Assembly (NCBI GenBank): GCA_021816585.1
Contig: JAKAXL010000007.1
Location: 29,119-93,118 of the forward strand
DNA length: 64,000 nucleotides
Source: Pseudomonadota bacterium
Lineage (GTDB): Bacteria; Pseudomonadota; Gammaproteobacteria; Burkholderiales; Burkholderiaceae_C
Direction: 5' to 3'
The notes beneath the pieces were generated by a model. The model saw only the letters and a program-made list of their open reading frames with translations, was not told where the DNA came from and did no database searches. Shown piece after piece: positions 21,855 through 28,594 of this stretch; position 1 is the first letter of the stretch; every line of letters starts with the position of its first letter. The translations under genes and the position numbers were made by a program.

Positions 21855-23152
21855 ATCCGGCCGAACGTCGCGCGCTGCGCCTGTACACGCTCGCGTGGCG
21901 ACTGCTGGCGCCGCTGGCCGTGCTGCGCCTGCTGTGGCGTTCGCGCCGGGACGCGCGGTACCGCGCCCATCTCGGCGAACGCTTCGGCCGCTACGCATCG
22001 CTGCCGGCGACCCCCGAGCCCGAGGCCCCGCTGCTGTGGCTGCACGCGGTGTCGCTGGGCGAGACGCGTGCCGCCGCGCCGCTGATCGAGGCGCTGCGCC
22101 ACGAGCTGCCGCGCATGCGCCTGTTGCTGACCCACACCACGCCGACCGGTCGCGCGGCCGGCGCCGAGTTGCTGCGCGAGGGGGATCGGCAGGCCTGGCT
22201 GCCCTACGACCTGCCGGGGGCGGTGCGGCGCTTCCTCGAGCATTTCCGGCCGCGGGTCGGGGTGCTGATGGAGACCGAACTGTGGCCGAACCTGGCGCGC
22301 GGCTGCGCCGACGCCTCGGTCGCGCTGCTGCTGGCCAACGCGCGGCTGTCGCCGCGCAGCGCGGCGCGCTGGGGCCACTGGAGCTCGCTGGCCGGAGCCA
22401 CCTGCGGGGCCTTGGCCGGCGCCGCCGCGCAGACCGGAGCCGACGCGTCGCGCCTGCGCGCGCTGGGCGTGCGCGACGTCGTGGTCGCCGGCAACCTCAA
22501 GTTCGACCGGCGCGGCGACGCCGCGCTGCGCGGCCTCGGAAAGAACTGGCGCGCGGCCGCCGGGCGTCGCGTGCTGGTGCTGGCGTCCACGCGCGAGGAC
22601 CGCGGCGTGGCCGAGGAGCGCTTGCTGCTCGATGCGATGCCGCGGGAGCTGGCGTCGCGCGTGCTGGTGGTCGTCGTGCCGCGCCACCTCGAACGCGTGC
22701 CGGCGCTGCGCGTGATGCTCGAACAGCGCGGACTGGAGTACGGTCTGCGTAGCGGCGGCGCGCCCGATGCGCGCATGGCGGTGTGGGTCGGCGACAGCAT
22801 CGGCGAGATGCCCGCGTACTACGCGATGGCCGACGCCGCCTTCATCGGCGGCAGCCTGCTGCCGCTAGGCGGGCAGAACCTGATCGAGGCCTGCGCGGAA
22901 TCCTGCCCGGTGGTGATCGGCCCGCATGTGTTCAATTTCACGCAGGCGGTGGAGCAGGGCGAGCAGGCGGGCGCGGTGCGCCGCGCGGCGCACGCCGCGG
23001 CGGTGTGGGACGTGCTGCTGGGGTGGCTGGACGACGAGCGGGGACTGCAACGCGCGCGCCAGGATGCGCAGGCCTTCAGCGCGGCCCATCGCGGGGCTGC
23101 GCGCGCGCAGGCCCACTGGATCGCGCAGCGCCTGCGCGGCACCCTTCAGTAG
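21851..23152 (+). CDS. waaA: 3-deoxy-D-manno-octulosonic acid (Kdo) transferase
   Basis: Transfers Kdo from CMP-Kdo to the lipid IVA precursor. 433 residues, GT30 family. A membrane-anchoring N-terminal segment (LYTLAWRLLAPLAVLRLL) is followed by LWLHAVSLGETRAAAPLI, with the catalytic Glu, near residue 65; then METELWPNL near 140, and the C-terminal FIGGSLLPLGGQNLIEACA and GPHVFNF near 360, all family hallmarks. It starts with GTG inside the waaC stop. Its last 7 bp overlap the convergent rhodanese gene. Confidence 0.95.
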   Translation: MNPAERRALRLYTLAWRLLAPLAVLRLLWRSRRDARYRAHLGERFGRYASLPATPEPEAPLLWLHAVSLGETRAAAPLIEALRHELPRMRLLLTHTTPTGRAAGAELLREGDRQAWLPYDLPGAVRRFLEHFRPRVGVLMETELWPNLARGCADASVALLLANARLSPRSAARWGHWSSLAGATCGALAGAAAQTGADASRLRALGVRDVVVAGNLKFDRRGDAALRGLGKNWRAAAGRRVLVLASTREDRGVAEERLLLDAMPRELASRVLVVVVPRHLERVPALRVMLEQRGLEYGLRSGGAPDARMAVWVGDSIGEMPAYYAMADAAFIGGSLLPLGGQNLIEACAESCPVVIGPHVFNFTQAVEQGEQAGAVRRAAHAAAVWDVLLGWLDDERGLQRARQDAQAFSAAHRGAARAQAHWIAQRLRGTLQ

Positions 23153-23493
23153 GTGGGAATCGAGGGGTCGATCTCGCGCGACCAGGCGGTCATGCCGCCT
23201 TGCAGGTTGTAGACCTGCTCGAAGCCGTTCTGCACCAGGAAATTGGCCACCTGGGTGCTGCGCCCGCCGGTGCGGCACATGATCAGCAGCTTCTTGCCGC
23301 GCTCGAGCTCCGACTGGCGCAGCGGTACCGTGGCCATCGGGATCGGGGTGCAGCGGAAGCGCTCGTGGCGGATGCTGGCGCGCTCGAGTTCCCACGGCTC
23401 GCGCACGTCCACCACTTGCCAGGAGTCGAGTTCCTGCGGGCGGTTGTCGAGCAGGTCGCAGAGTTCGCCGACCGTGAGTTGCGCAATCGTCAT
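23146..23493 (-). CDS. Single-domain rhodanese-like sulfurtransferase
   Basis: 115-residue cytoplasmic protein with one rhodanese domain: VVDVREPWE near residue 28, the active-site loop CRTGGRS near 72-78 with the nucleophilic Cys and a basic, Gly-rich loop, and NLQGGMTAWSREIDP near the end. Likely a thiosulfate or persulfide sulfurtransferase. Its 3' end overlaps the end of waaA by 7 bp on the opposite strand. Upstream on the same strand is a PCMT-like methyltransferase, a frequent Burkholderiales pairing. In a sulfide-oxidising host this kind of protein often handles persulfides, but that is inference. Confidence 0.9.
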   Translation of the reverse strand: MTIAQLTVGELCDLLDNRPQELDSWQVVDVREPWELERASIRHERFRCTPIPMATVPLRQSELERGKKLLIMCRTGGRSTQVANFLVQNGFEQVYNLQGGMTAWSREIDPSIPTY

Positions 23494-23607
23494 GACGGAT
23501 CCTGGGTTGCGTGGGCGCGGCCGCGCGGGGCGGTCGCGCCGGGGTCGAAAAGCGAAGCTTAGCCGCTTGCCCGCCAGTGCGTGCAGGGCTTGTCGGATGC
23601 CGGTTAC

Positions 23608-24258
23608 TCAGAAGCGAAAGCGCGGCGTCTCGGCGAAACCGTGCAGGCGCGGCGCGACGGTGTCGAACAGGTCGACCACGCGCGATTCGCGCTGCGCGGT
23701 GCGGGTGAGCAGTTGCGCGCGCATGATCGGCGCCTCGCCGACCACCGCGCACAGGCGTCCGCCCGGCTTGAGGCGATCGACCAGCGCCTGCGGAATCTGC
23801 GCCACCGAGCCGGACAGCACGATGACGTCGAACTCGCCGGGAGGCAGTTCCTTGGACGCATCCATGCAACGCACGGTGGCGTTCATCACGCCGGCCTGGC
23901 GCAGCTGCTGCTGCGCGGTCTCGGCGAGTTCCGGATGGATCTCCAGGCTCAGCACATGCGCCGCGCAGTGGCCGAGCAGCGCCGCCATGAAGCCGCTGCC
24001 GGCGCCGACCTCGAGCACCCACTCGTGCTTGCGTACCGCCAGTTCCTGCAGCAGGCGGGCCTCGACCTTCGGCGCCAGCATGATCTCGCCGCAGGGCAGC
24101 GGGATCTCCATGTCGGTGAAGGCCATCGAGCGGTAGGCCGCCGGCACGAAGTCCTCGCGCCTGACCGCGCCCAGCAAGTCCAGCACACCTTGATCCAGCA
24201 CATCCCAGGGGCGGATCTGCTGCTCGATCATGTTGAAACGGGCTTGTTCGAAATCCAT
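23608..24258 (-). CDS. Protein-L-isoaspartate O-methyltransferase family protein
   Basis: 216-residue SAM-dependent methyltransferase. The N-terminus ARFNMIEQQIRPWDVLD is the form usual for the betaproteobacterial PCMT-like proteins; SAM motif I is VLEVGAGSGFMAALLG near residue 79, followed by LSLEIHPELAE and the motif FDVIVLSGS near 145. The family repairs isoaspartyl residues, but this subgroup (next to a rhodanese) has diverged and its substrate is not certain. ATG 24258 is chosen; the longer ORF-track start runs into the promoter region of the divergent metal transporter. A 114-bp gap separates it from the rhodanese gene. Confidence 0.82.
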   Translation of the reverse strand: MDFEQARFNMIEQQIRPWDVLDQGVLDLLGAVRREDFVPAAYRSMAFTDMEIPLPCGEIMLAPKVEARLLQELAVRKHEWVLEVGAGSGFMAALLGHCAAHVLSLEIHPELAETAQQQLRQAGVMNATVRCMDASKELPPGEFDVIVLSGSVAQIPQALVDRLKPGGRLCAVVGEAPIMRAQLLTRTAQRESRVVDLFDTVAPRLHGFAETPRFRF

Positions 24259-24391
24259 CGCGTGCACTCGACTCGTTCGGGAAAGAGCCGATTTTATCCA
24301 CGGCGGGCGGCGCACCGGAATCGATCCCACGCAAAGGATCTGCGAATCGACGGCACCTGCGATCGTGCGGCGCAGCATCCGTGCGCTGATC

Positions 24392-24410
24392 AAAAACCAT
24401 TATCATTTGC
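24392..24410. promoter_or_regulatory. Fur-box-like operator upstream of the NRAMP-like transporter
   Basis: Minus strand GCAAATGATAATGGTTTTT matches the 19-bp Fur consensus GATAATGATAATCATTATC at 13 of 19 positions, including the core AATGATAAT. It sits in an AT-rich island 59-77 bp before the transporter ATG, in the gap divergent from the methyltransferase gene. Confidence 0.6.
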
Positions 24411-24468
24411 CATTCCAGCAGCACTTCCTTGCCGCGGACCCGAGCCGACGGTCTGCCGCCTTCCCTTC

Positions 24469-25737
24469 ATGCCCGCATTCGCGCCCGTCGATCCCGTCCC
24501 CAGCCTTCCCGACCGCCGCCGCGCGCGCTGGCGCATCTTTCTCGCCGTGCTGGGGCCCGGGTTGGTCGTCATGCTGGCCGACACCGATGTGGGCAGCATC
24601 CTCACCGCTGCGCAAAGCGGTGCGCAGTGGGGCTACGACCTGCTCGGACTGCAACTGGCGCTGGTGCCCATCCTGTTCGTCGTGCAGGAGCTCACGGTGC
24701 GCCTGGGCATCTTCACCGGCAAGGGCCATGGCGAGCTGATCCGCGAGAGCTTCGGACCCTTCTGGGCCTGGGTCTCGGTCAGCGGGCTGGCGGTGGCCAC
24801 GGTGGGTGCGCTGCTCACCGAATTCTCCGGCGTGGCCGGAGTCGGCGAACTGTTCGGCGTGCCGCGCGCCTGGAGCCTGGCGCTGGCCGCGGGCTTCCTG
24901 CTGCTGGTGGTGTGGACCGGAAGTTACCGCCGTGTCGAGCGCGTGGCGATCGCGCTCGGCCTGTTCGAGCTCGTGTTCATCGGGGTCGCGCTGCGCGCGC
25001 CGACCCACGGCGCGGACATCCTCTCCGGGCTGGCCGTCAATCCCCTGCGCGAATCCGGCATGCGCTACCTGGTGGCCGCCAACATCGGCGCGGTGATCAT
25101 GCCGTGGATGGTCTTCTACCAGCAGTCGGCGGTGGCCGACAAGGGACTGCGCCCGGAGGAGTACGCGGCCGCGCGGTGGGACACCGCGGCGGGGGCGCTG
25201 CTGACCCAGGTGGTGATGGCCGCGGTGCTGGTGGTGGCGGCGGCGACGCTGTGGGCCGGGCACCTGAGCCCGCCGCTGAACACCGTCGGCCAGCTGGCGC
25301 AGGCGCTGACCCCGTTCCTCGGCGTCACGCTGGGCCACACGCTGTTCGGGCTGGGCATGCTGGGCGCGGCGATGGTGGCGGCGATCGTCGTCGCGCTGGC
25401 CGCCGCATGGGGCTTCGGCGAAGTCACCGGCTACAAGCACTCGCTGGAACTGCACCCGCTGGAGGCGCCGTGGTTCTACCTCGTGTTCTCGGCCGGGGTG
25501 ATCGGCGGCGCGCTGGTCGTCGCGCTGGCCCCCGACCTGGTCGCGCTGTCGGTCGGCGTGGAGGTCATGAACGCGCTGATGCTGCCGATCGTGCTGGGCT
25601 TCCTGGTCGCGCTGGCGCTGAAGGCGCTGCCGCCCGAGCACCGGCTGCGCGGCTGGTACCTGTGGGTGGTGCTGATCGTGGTCGTGGCGACTTCGGCGCT
25701 GGGCGTCTACGGCGGCATCAGCGGCGCCTTCGGCTGA
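24469..25737 (+). CDS. NRAMP-related divalent metal cation transporter
   Basis: 422-residue integral inner-membrane protein with about 11 hydrophobic helices. The NRAMP/SLC11 fold is recognisable from PGLVVMLADTDVGSI in helix 1 and GAVIMPWMVFYQQSA in helix 6. In classic MntH the helix-1 metal site reads DPGN and helix 6 has MPH; here these are DTDVG and MPW, so the metal site is altered. This is seen in NRAMP-related groups outside MntH, so the transported ion (Mn, Fe, Mg or other) cannot be assumed. Start ATG 24469; the ORF-track start 890 bp upstream is spurious. The Fur-like site upstream suggests iron- or manganese-responsive control. Convergent with trmB. Confidence 0.85.
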   Translation: MPAFAPVDPVPSLPDRRRARWRIFLAVLGPGLVVMLADTDVGSILTAAQSGAQWGYDLLGLQLALVPILFVVQELTVRLGIFTGKGHGELIRESFGPFWAWVSVSGLAVATVGALLTEFSGVAGVGELFGVPRAWSLALAAGFLLLVVWTGSYRRVERVAIALGLFELVFIGVALRAPTHGADILSGLAVNPLRESGMRYLVAANIGAVIMPWMVFYQQSAVADKGLRPEEYAAARWDTAAGALLTQVVMAAVLVVAAATLWAGHLSPPLNTVGQLAQALTPFLGVTLGHTLFGLGMLGAAMVAAIVVALAAAWGFGEVTGYKHSLELHPLEAPWFYLVFSAGVIGGALVVALAPDLVALSVGVEVMNALMLPIVLGFLVALALKALPPEHRLRGWYLWVVLIVVVATSALGVYGGISGAFG

Positions 25738-25738
25738 A

Positions 25739-25776
25739 CCCGCGCGATCGCGGGGCGGCGCGGGCGCGGCCCGCGC
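25739..25776. terminator. Tandem GC hairpins between convergent transporter and trmB
   Basis: CCCGCG-CGAT-CGCGGG followed by GCGCGGG...CCCGCGC in the 43-bp gap between two convergent genes. No proper U tract, so terminator function is only likely. Confidence 0.4.
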
Positions 25777-25780
25777 GCTT

Positions 25781-26512
25781 TCAGGGCTGCACGCGCTCGA
25801 ACAGCAGGTCCCACACGCCGTGTCCCAGGCGCAGCCCGCGCTGCTCGAACTTGCTGGGCATGCGCCAGTCCGGGCGCGGCGCATAGTCCCGCGCGGTGTT
25901 GCGCAGCGACGGCTCGGCGCCCAGCACGCGCAGCATGTGCTCGGCGTAGTCCTGCCAGTCGGTGGCGCAGTGCAGCAGCCCGCCGTGGCGCAGGCGCGAC
26001 GCCGCCAGCGCCACGAACTCCGGCTGGATCAGGCGCCGCTTGTGGTGGCGCTTCTTGTGCCACGGGTCGGGGAAGTACACGTGCAGCGCGTCCAGCGAAC
26101 CCGGGGCGACCATGTCGCGCAGCACCTCCACCGCATCGTGCTGCACGATGCGCAGGTTGCGCAGGCCGAGGTCGCGCACGCGCAGCAGCAGCGCGCCGAC
26201 ACCCGGGGTATGCACCTCGACCCCGATGAAGTCGCGCTGCGGCTGCGCCTGCGCCAGTTGCGCGGTGGCCTCTCCCATGCCGAAGCCGACCTCCAGCACG
26301 CGCGGCGCGGCACGCCCGAACACGGCGTCCCAGTCGGGCACCGCGGCCGCGTAGGGCAGCACCAGCGCCGGCCCGAGTTCGGCCAGCGCACGCGCCTGCC
26401 CGGAGGTCAGGCGCCCGGTGCGCAGCACAAAGGAACGCAGCCCGCGGCGCTGCGGCGGCGCGGGCGCCTCGCCCGGCGCGGCGCCCGGGTCGGGGATGGG
26501 GGGTTCGGACAT
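25781..26512 (-). CDS. trmB: tRNA (guanine-N7)-methyltransferase
   Basis: Forms m7G46 in the variable loop of tRNAs using SAM. 243 residues. SAM-binding [15 protein letters not shown] near residue 70, the diagnostic [16 protein letters not shown] near 145-160 and [15 protein letters not shown] near 185. The N-terminus (to about residue 30) is Pro/Ala-rich and probably disordered. ATG 26512 ([10 protein letters not shown]) is chosen over the ORF-track start that runs back towards the tRNA-Gly gene. It lies 83 bp downstream of tRNA-Gly on the same strand. Confidence 0.94.
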   Translation of the reverse strand: MSEPPIPDPGAAPGEAPAPPQRRGLRSFVLRTGRLTSGQARALAELGPALVLPYAAAVPDWDAVFGRAAPRVLEVGFGMGEATAQLAQAQPQRDFIGVEVHTPGVGALLLRVRDLGLRNLRIVQHDAVEVLRDMVAPGSLDALHVYFPDPWHKKRHHKRRLIQPEFVALAASRLRHGGLLHCATDWQDYAEHMLRVLGAEPSLRNTARDYAPRPDWRMPSKFEQRGLRLGHGVWDLLFERVQP

Positions 26513-26595
26513 CGCGGTCACACGCTGCGGGCGAAAAAAAACCGGCCGGGCCGGTCGGTTCGACGTGCAGCACGGTGCTGCGCGTGGGGGATGCA

Positions 26596-26669
26596 TGGAG
26601 CGGGTGAAGGGAATCGAACCCTCGTATGAAGCTTGGGAAGCTGCCGTTCTGCCATTGAACTACACCCGC
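26596..26669 (-). tRNA. tRNA-Gly (anticodon CCC)
   Basis: 74-base tRNA with CCA encoded. Acceptor GCGGGTG pairs with CACCCGC; D arm GTTC-AATGGCA-GAAC; anticodon loop TTCCCAA gives CCC, which reads GGG; T arm GAGGG-TTCGATT-CCCTT. The sequence is very close to E. coli glyU. The anticodon stem GCAGC/GCTTC carries one C-U mismatch at the second pair. Confidence 0.93.
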
Positions 26670-26711
26670 GAGACGCGAGAGTTTACACGAGCCGCCTGCG
26701 CGCTACAGCCC

Positions 26712-27905
26712 TCACAGGCGCTGCAGGCGTTCGAGCGCGGCGTCCAGCGTCTCGTCGCGCTTGGCGAAGCAAAAGCGCGCGCTGCGCCGCGACAGCCGGG
26801 GCTGCGGCTCGAAGGCGGTCAACGGGATCGCCGCGACGCCGACCTCGCGTGTCAGCCAGCTGCAGAACTCGGCCTCCGGCAGCTCGCTGACCGCGGAGTA
26901 GTCGACGCACTGGAAGTAGGTGCCTTCGCAGCGCAGCAGGCGCAGCCGGGTGGACGCCAGCCCGGCGCGGAAACGGTCGCGCTTGGCCTCGTAGAAGCGC
27001 GGCAGGTCCAGGTGCGCCTCGGGGTGCTCGCGCAGGTAGGCGGCCAGCGCCCACTGCATCGGCGTGTTGACGGTGAACACGTTGAACTGATGCACCTTGC
27101 GGAACTCGGCGCTGAGATCGCGCGGCGCCGCCACCATGCCGACCTTCCAGCCGGTGGCGTGGTAGGTCTTGCCGAAGCTGGACACGACCAGGCTGCGTTC
27201 GGCCAGCAGCGGCTCGGCGGCCGCGCTGGCGTGGCGGGCGCCGTCGTACACCATGTGCTCGTAGACCTCGTCGCTGATCAGCACCACGTCGGTGGGCGCC
27301 AGCAGCTGCCCGAGCCGGTGCATGTCCTGCGCGCTCCACACGCGGCCGCTGGGGTTGTGCGGGGAGTTGACCAGCATGGCCCGCGTGCGCGGGCCCAGCG
27401 CGGCCGCGATGGCGGCGAAGTCGGGGCCGAAATCCTCATTCAGCGGCACGCAGCGCGCGATGCCCCCGGCCAGTTCGATGGCCGGAAGGTAGCTGTCGTA
27501 AGCGGGCGTGAGCACGATCACCTCGTCGCCCGGATGCACCACCGCCAGGATCGCGGTCAGCAGGGCCTGCGTGGCCCCGGCGGTGATCGTGATCTCGTCG
27601 GCGGGGTCGTAGCGGCGGCCGTGCAGCGACTCGATCTTGTCGCTCAGCGCCTCGCGCAGCGCCGGCACGCCGGCCATCGGCGGGTACTGGTTGTGGCCGC
27701 CGTGCAGCGCCCGCGTGACGGCGTCGAGCAGCGCCGCATCGGGTTCGAAATCCGGGAACCCCTGCCCGAGGTTGATCGCCCCGCAGGACTGCGCCAGCGC
27801 CGACATCACGGTGAAGATGGTCGTGCCGACCTGCGGCAGGCGGCTGCGCGGGGCGCCGTGCGCGGGCGCGGGGGCGGGGGCGGGGGCGGGGGTGCTCAGG
27901 CTCAT
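26712..27905 (-). CDS. PLP-dependent class I/II aminotransferase (methionine aminotransferase-like)
   Basis: 397-residue cytosolic aminotransferase of the YbdL/kynurenine aminotransferase type. It has INLGQGFPDFEPD near residue 44, NSPHNPSGRVW near 183 with the PLP-binding Asn, LISDEVYEHMVYDG near 213, and the Schiff-base Lys in SSFGKTYHATGWKVG near 247. Probably transaminates methionine or aromatic amino acids with 2-oxo acids. The N-terminus contains an (AP)n tract encoded by a GGGGGC hexamer repeat, absent from the family core. A start further in (after the repeat) is possible but no better ATG exists. Monocistronic between tRNA-Gly and the divergent glycosylase. Confidence 0.88.
   Translation of the reverse strand: MSLSTPAPAPAPAPAHGAPRSRLPQVGTTIFTVMSALAQSCGAINLGQGFPDFEPDAALLDAVTRALHGGHNQYPPMAGVPALREALSDKIESLHGRRYDPADEITITAGATQALLTAILAVVHPGDEVIVLTPAYDSYLPAIELAGGIARCVPLNEDFGPDFAAIAAALGPRTRAMLVNSPHNPSGRVWSAQDMHRLGQLLAPTDVVLISDEVYEHMVYDGARHASAAAEPLLAERSLVVSSFGKTYHATGWKVGMVAAPRDLSAEFRKVHQFNVFTVNTPMQWALAAYLREHPEAHLDLPRFYEAKRDRFRAGLASTRLRLLRCEGTYFQCVDYSAVSELPEAEFCSWLTREVGVAAIPLTAFEPQPRLSRRSARFCFAKRDETLDAALERLQRL
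27870..27892 (+). repeat. (G5C)3G5 hexanucleotide repeat with G-quadruplex potential
   Basis: Four runs of five G separated by single C on the plus strand, inside the first 40 bases of the aminotransferase coding region (minus strand reads CCCCCG, giving Ala-Pro repeats). One-base loops predict a very stable quadruplex. Confidence 0.9.
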
Positions 27906-27928
27906 CGAGGGGGCTCCGTGGCGGCGTG

Positions 27929-27963
27929 CATGCGCCGTCTACCATTGGACTACAAGCCGCCGC
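27929..27963 (-). other. tRNA-like 5' fragment (D-arm remnant)
   Basis: Minus strand GCGGCTTGTAGTCCAATGG followed by TAGACGGC resembles the acceptor and D arm of a tRNA-Gly, with a possible GTC/GAC D stem. No anticodon or T arm follows. It lies between the aminotransferase start and the divergent glycosylase gene. It may be a tRNA relic or chance similarity. Confidence 0.3.
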
Positions 27964-27978
27964 GTCGCGCCCTCCGCC

Positions 27979-28500
27979 ATGCCCGTCCCGCCTTCCTCCG
28001 ATTCCCCGCCGATGCTGCGGGGGCTGGCCCCGGTGGCCGGCCCCGGCACGCGCCTGCTGCTGCTGGGCAGCTTTCCCGGCGAGGCCTCGCTGGCCGCCGC
28101 CCAGTACTACGCGCACCCGCGCAACCAGTTCTGGCCGCTGCTGTCCCGGCTGTTCGACGTCGACCTGCGCGCGCTGCCCTACGCGCAGCGCCTGCTGGAG
28201 CTGCAGCGGCGCGGCCTGGGGATCTGGGACGTGTACGCGGCCTGCGAGCGCGAGGGCAGCCTGGACTCGAACATCCGCCAGGCGCGCGCGAATCCGCTGG
28301 CCGAACTCGTGGCGGGCCTGCCGCGGCTGCGGGGCATCGCCCACAACGGCGGCGAGTCGGCGCGCTCGATGCGCCTGACCCGCGGCCTGGCCGCGCATTG
28401 CTGGCGCCTGCCGTCGAGCAGCCCGGCCAACGCCTCGTGGAGCTTCGAACGCAAGCTCGCGGCGTGGCGCGAGGTGTTCGCGCTGTGCGGGCTGCTCTGA
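27979..28500 (+). CDS. DNA-deoxyinosine (hypoxanthine) glycosylase, UDG superfamily
   Basis: 173-residue uracil-DNA-glycosylase-fold protein of the hypoxanthine-specific group. The motif I region LLLLGSFPGEASLAAAQYY, the HPRNQFWPLL block after it, AHNGGESARSM in the middle and the late LPSSSPANASW are the family's landmarks. It should remove deaminated adenine from DNA. ATG 27979 precedes the conserved part by about 20 residues; the ORF-track start further upstream would overlap the divergent aminotransferase. Divergent from the aminotransferase, 73 bp apart, with no obvious promoter motifs seen. Confidence 0.85.
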   Translation: MPVPPSSDSPPMLRGLAPVAGPGTRLLLLGSFPGEASLAAAQYYAHPRNQFWPLLSRLFDVDLRALPYAQRLLELQRRGLGIWDVYAACEREGSLDSNIRQARANPLAELVAGLPRLRGIAHNGGESARSMRLTRGLAAHCWRLPSSSPANASWSFERKLAAWREVFALCGLL

Positions 28501-28582
28501 GCGCCTGAGCGCCGCGCGCGGGCCCGCCGGCCCGCCGGGCCGGGGCCGCCCGCCGGGCTTCCTGCGCGCGGCCGCGTCGTTC

Positions 28583-28588
28583 TACACT
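28583..28588 (+). promoter_or_regulatory. -10 element TACACT close to the PilB/GspE-like gene start
   Basis: TACACT ends 6 bases before the ATG at 28595, placing the expected transcript start at or next to the ATG. This would give a leaderless or almost leaderless message. Confidence 0.4.
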
Positions 28589-28594
28589 GGGCGC

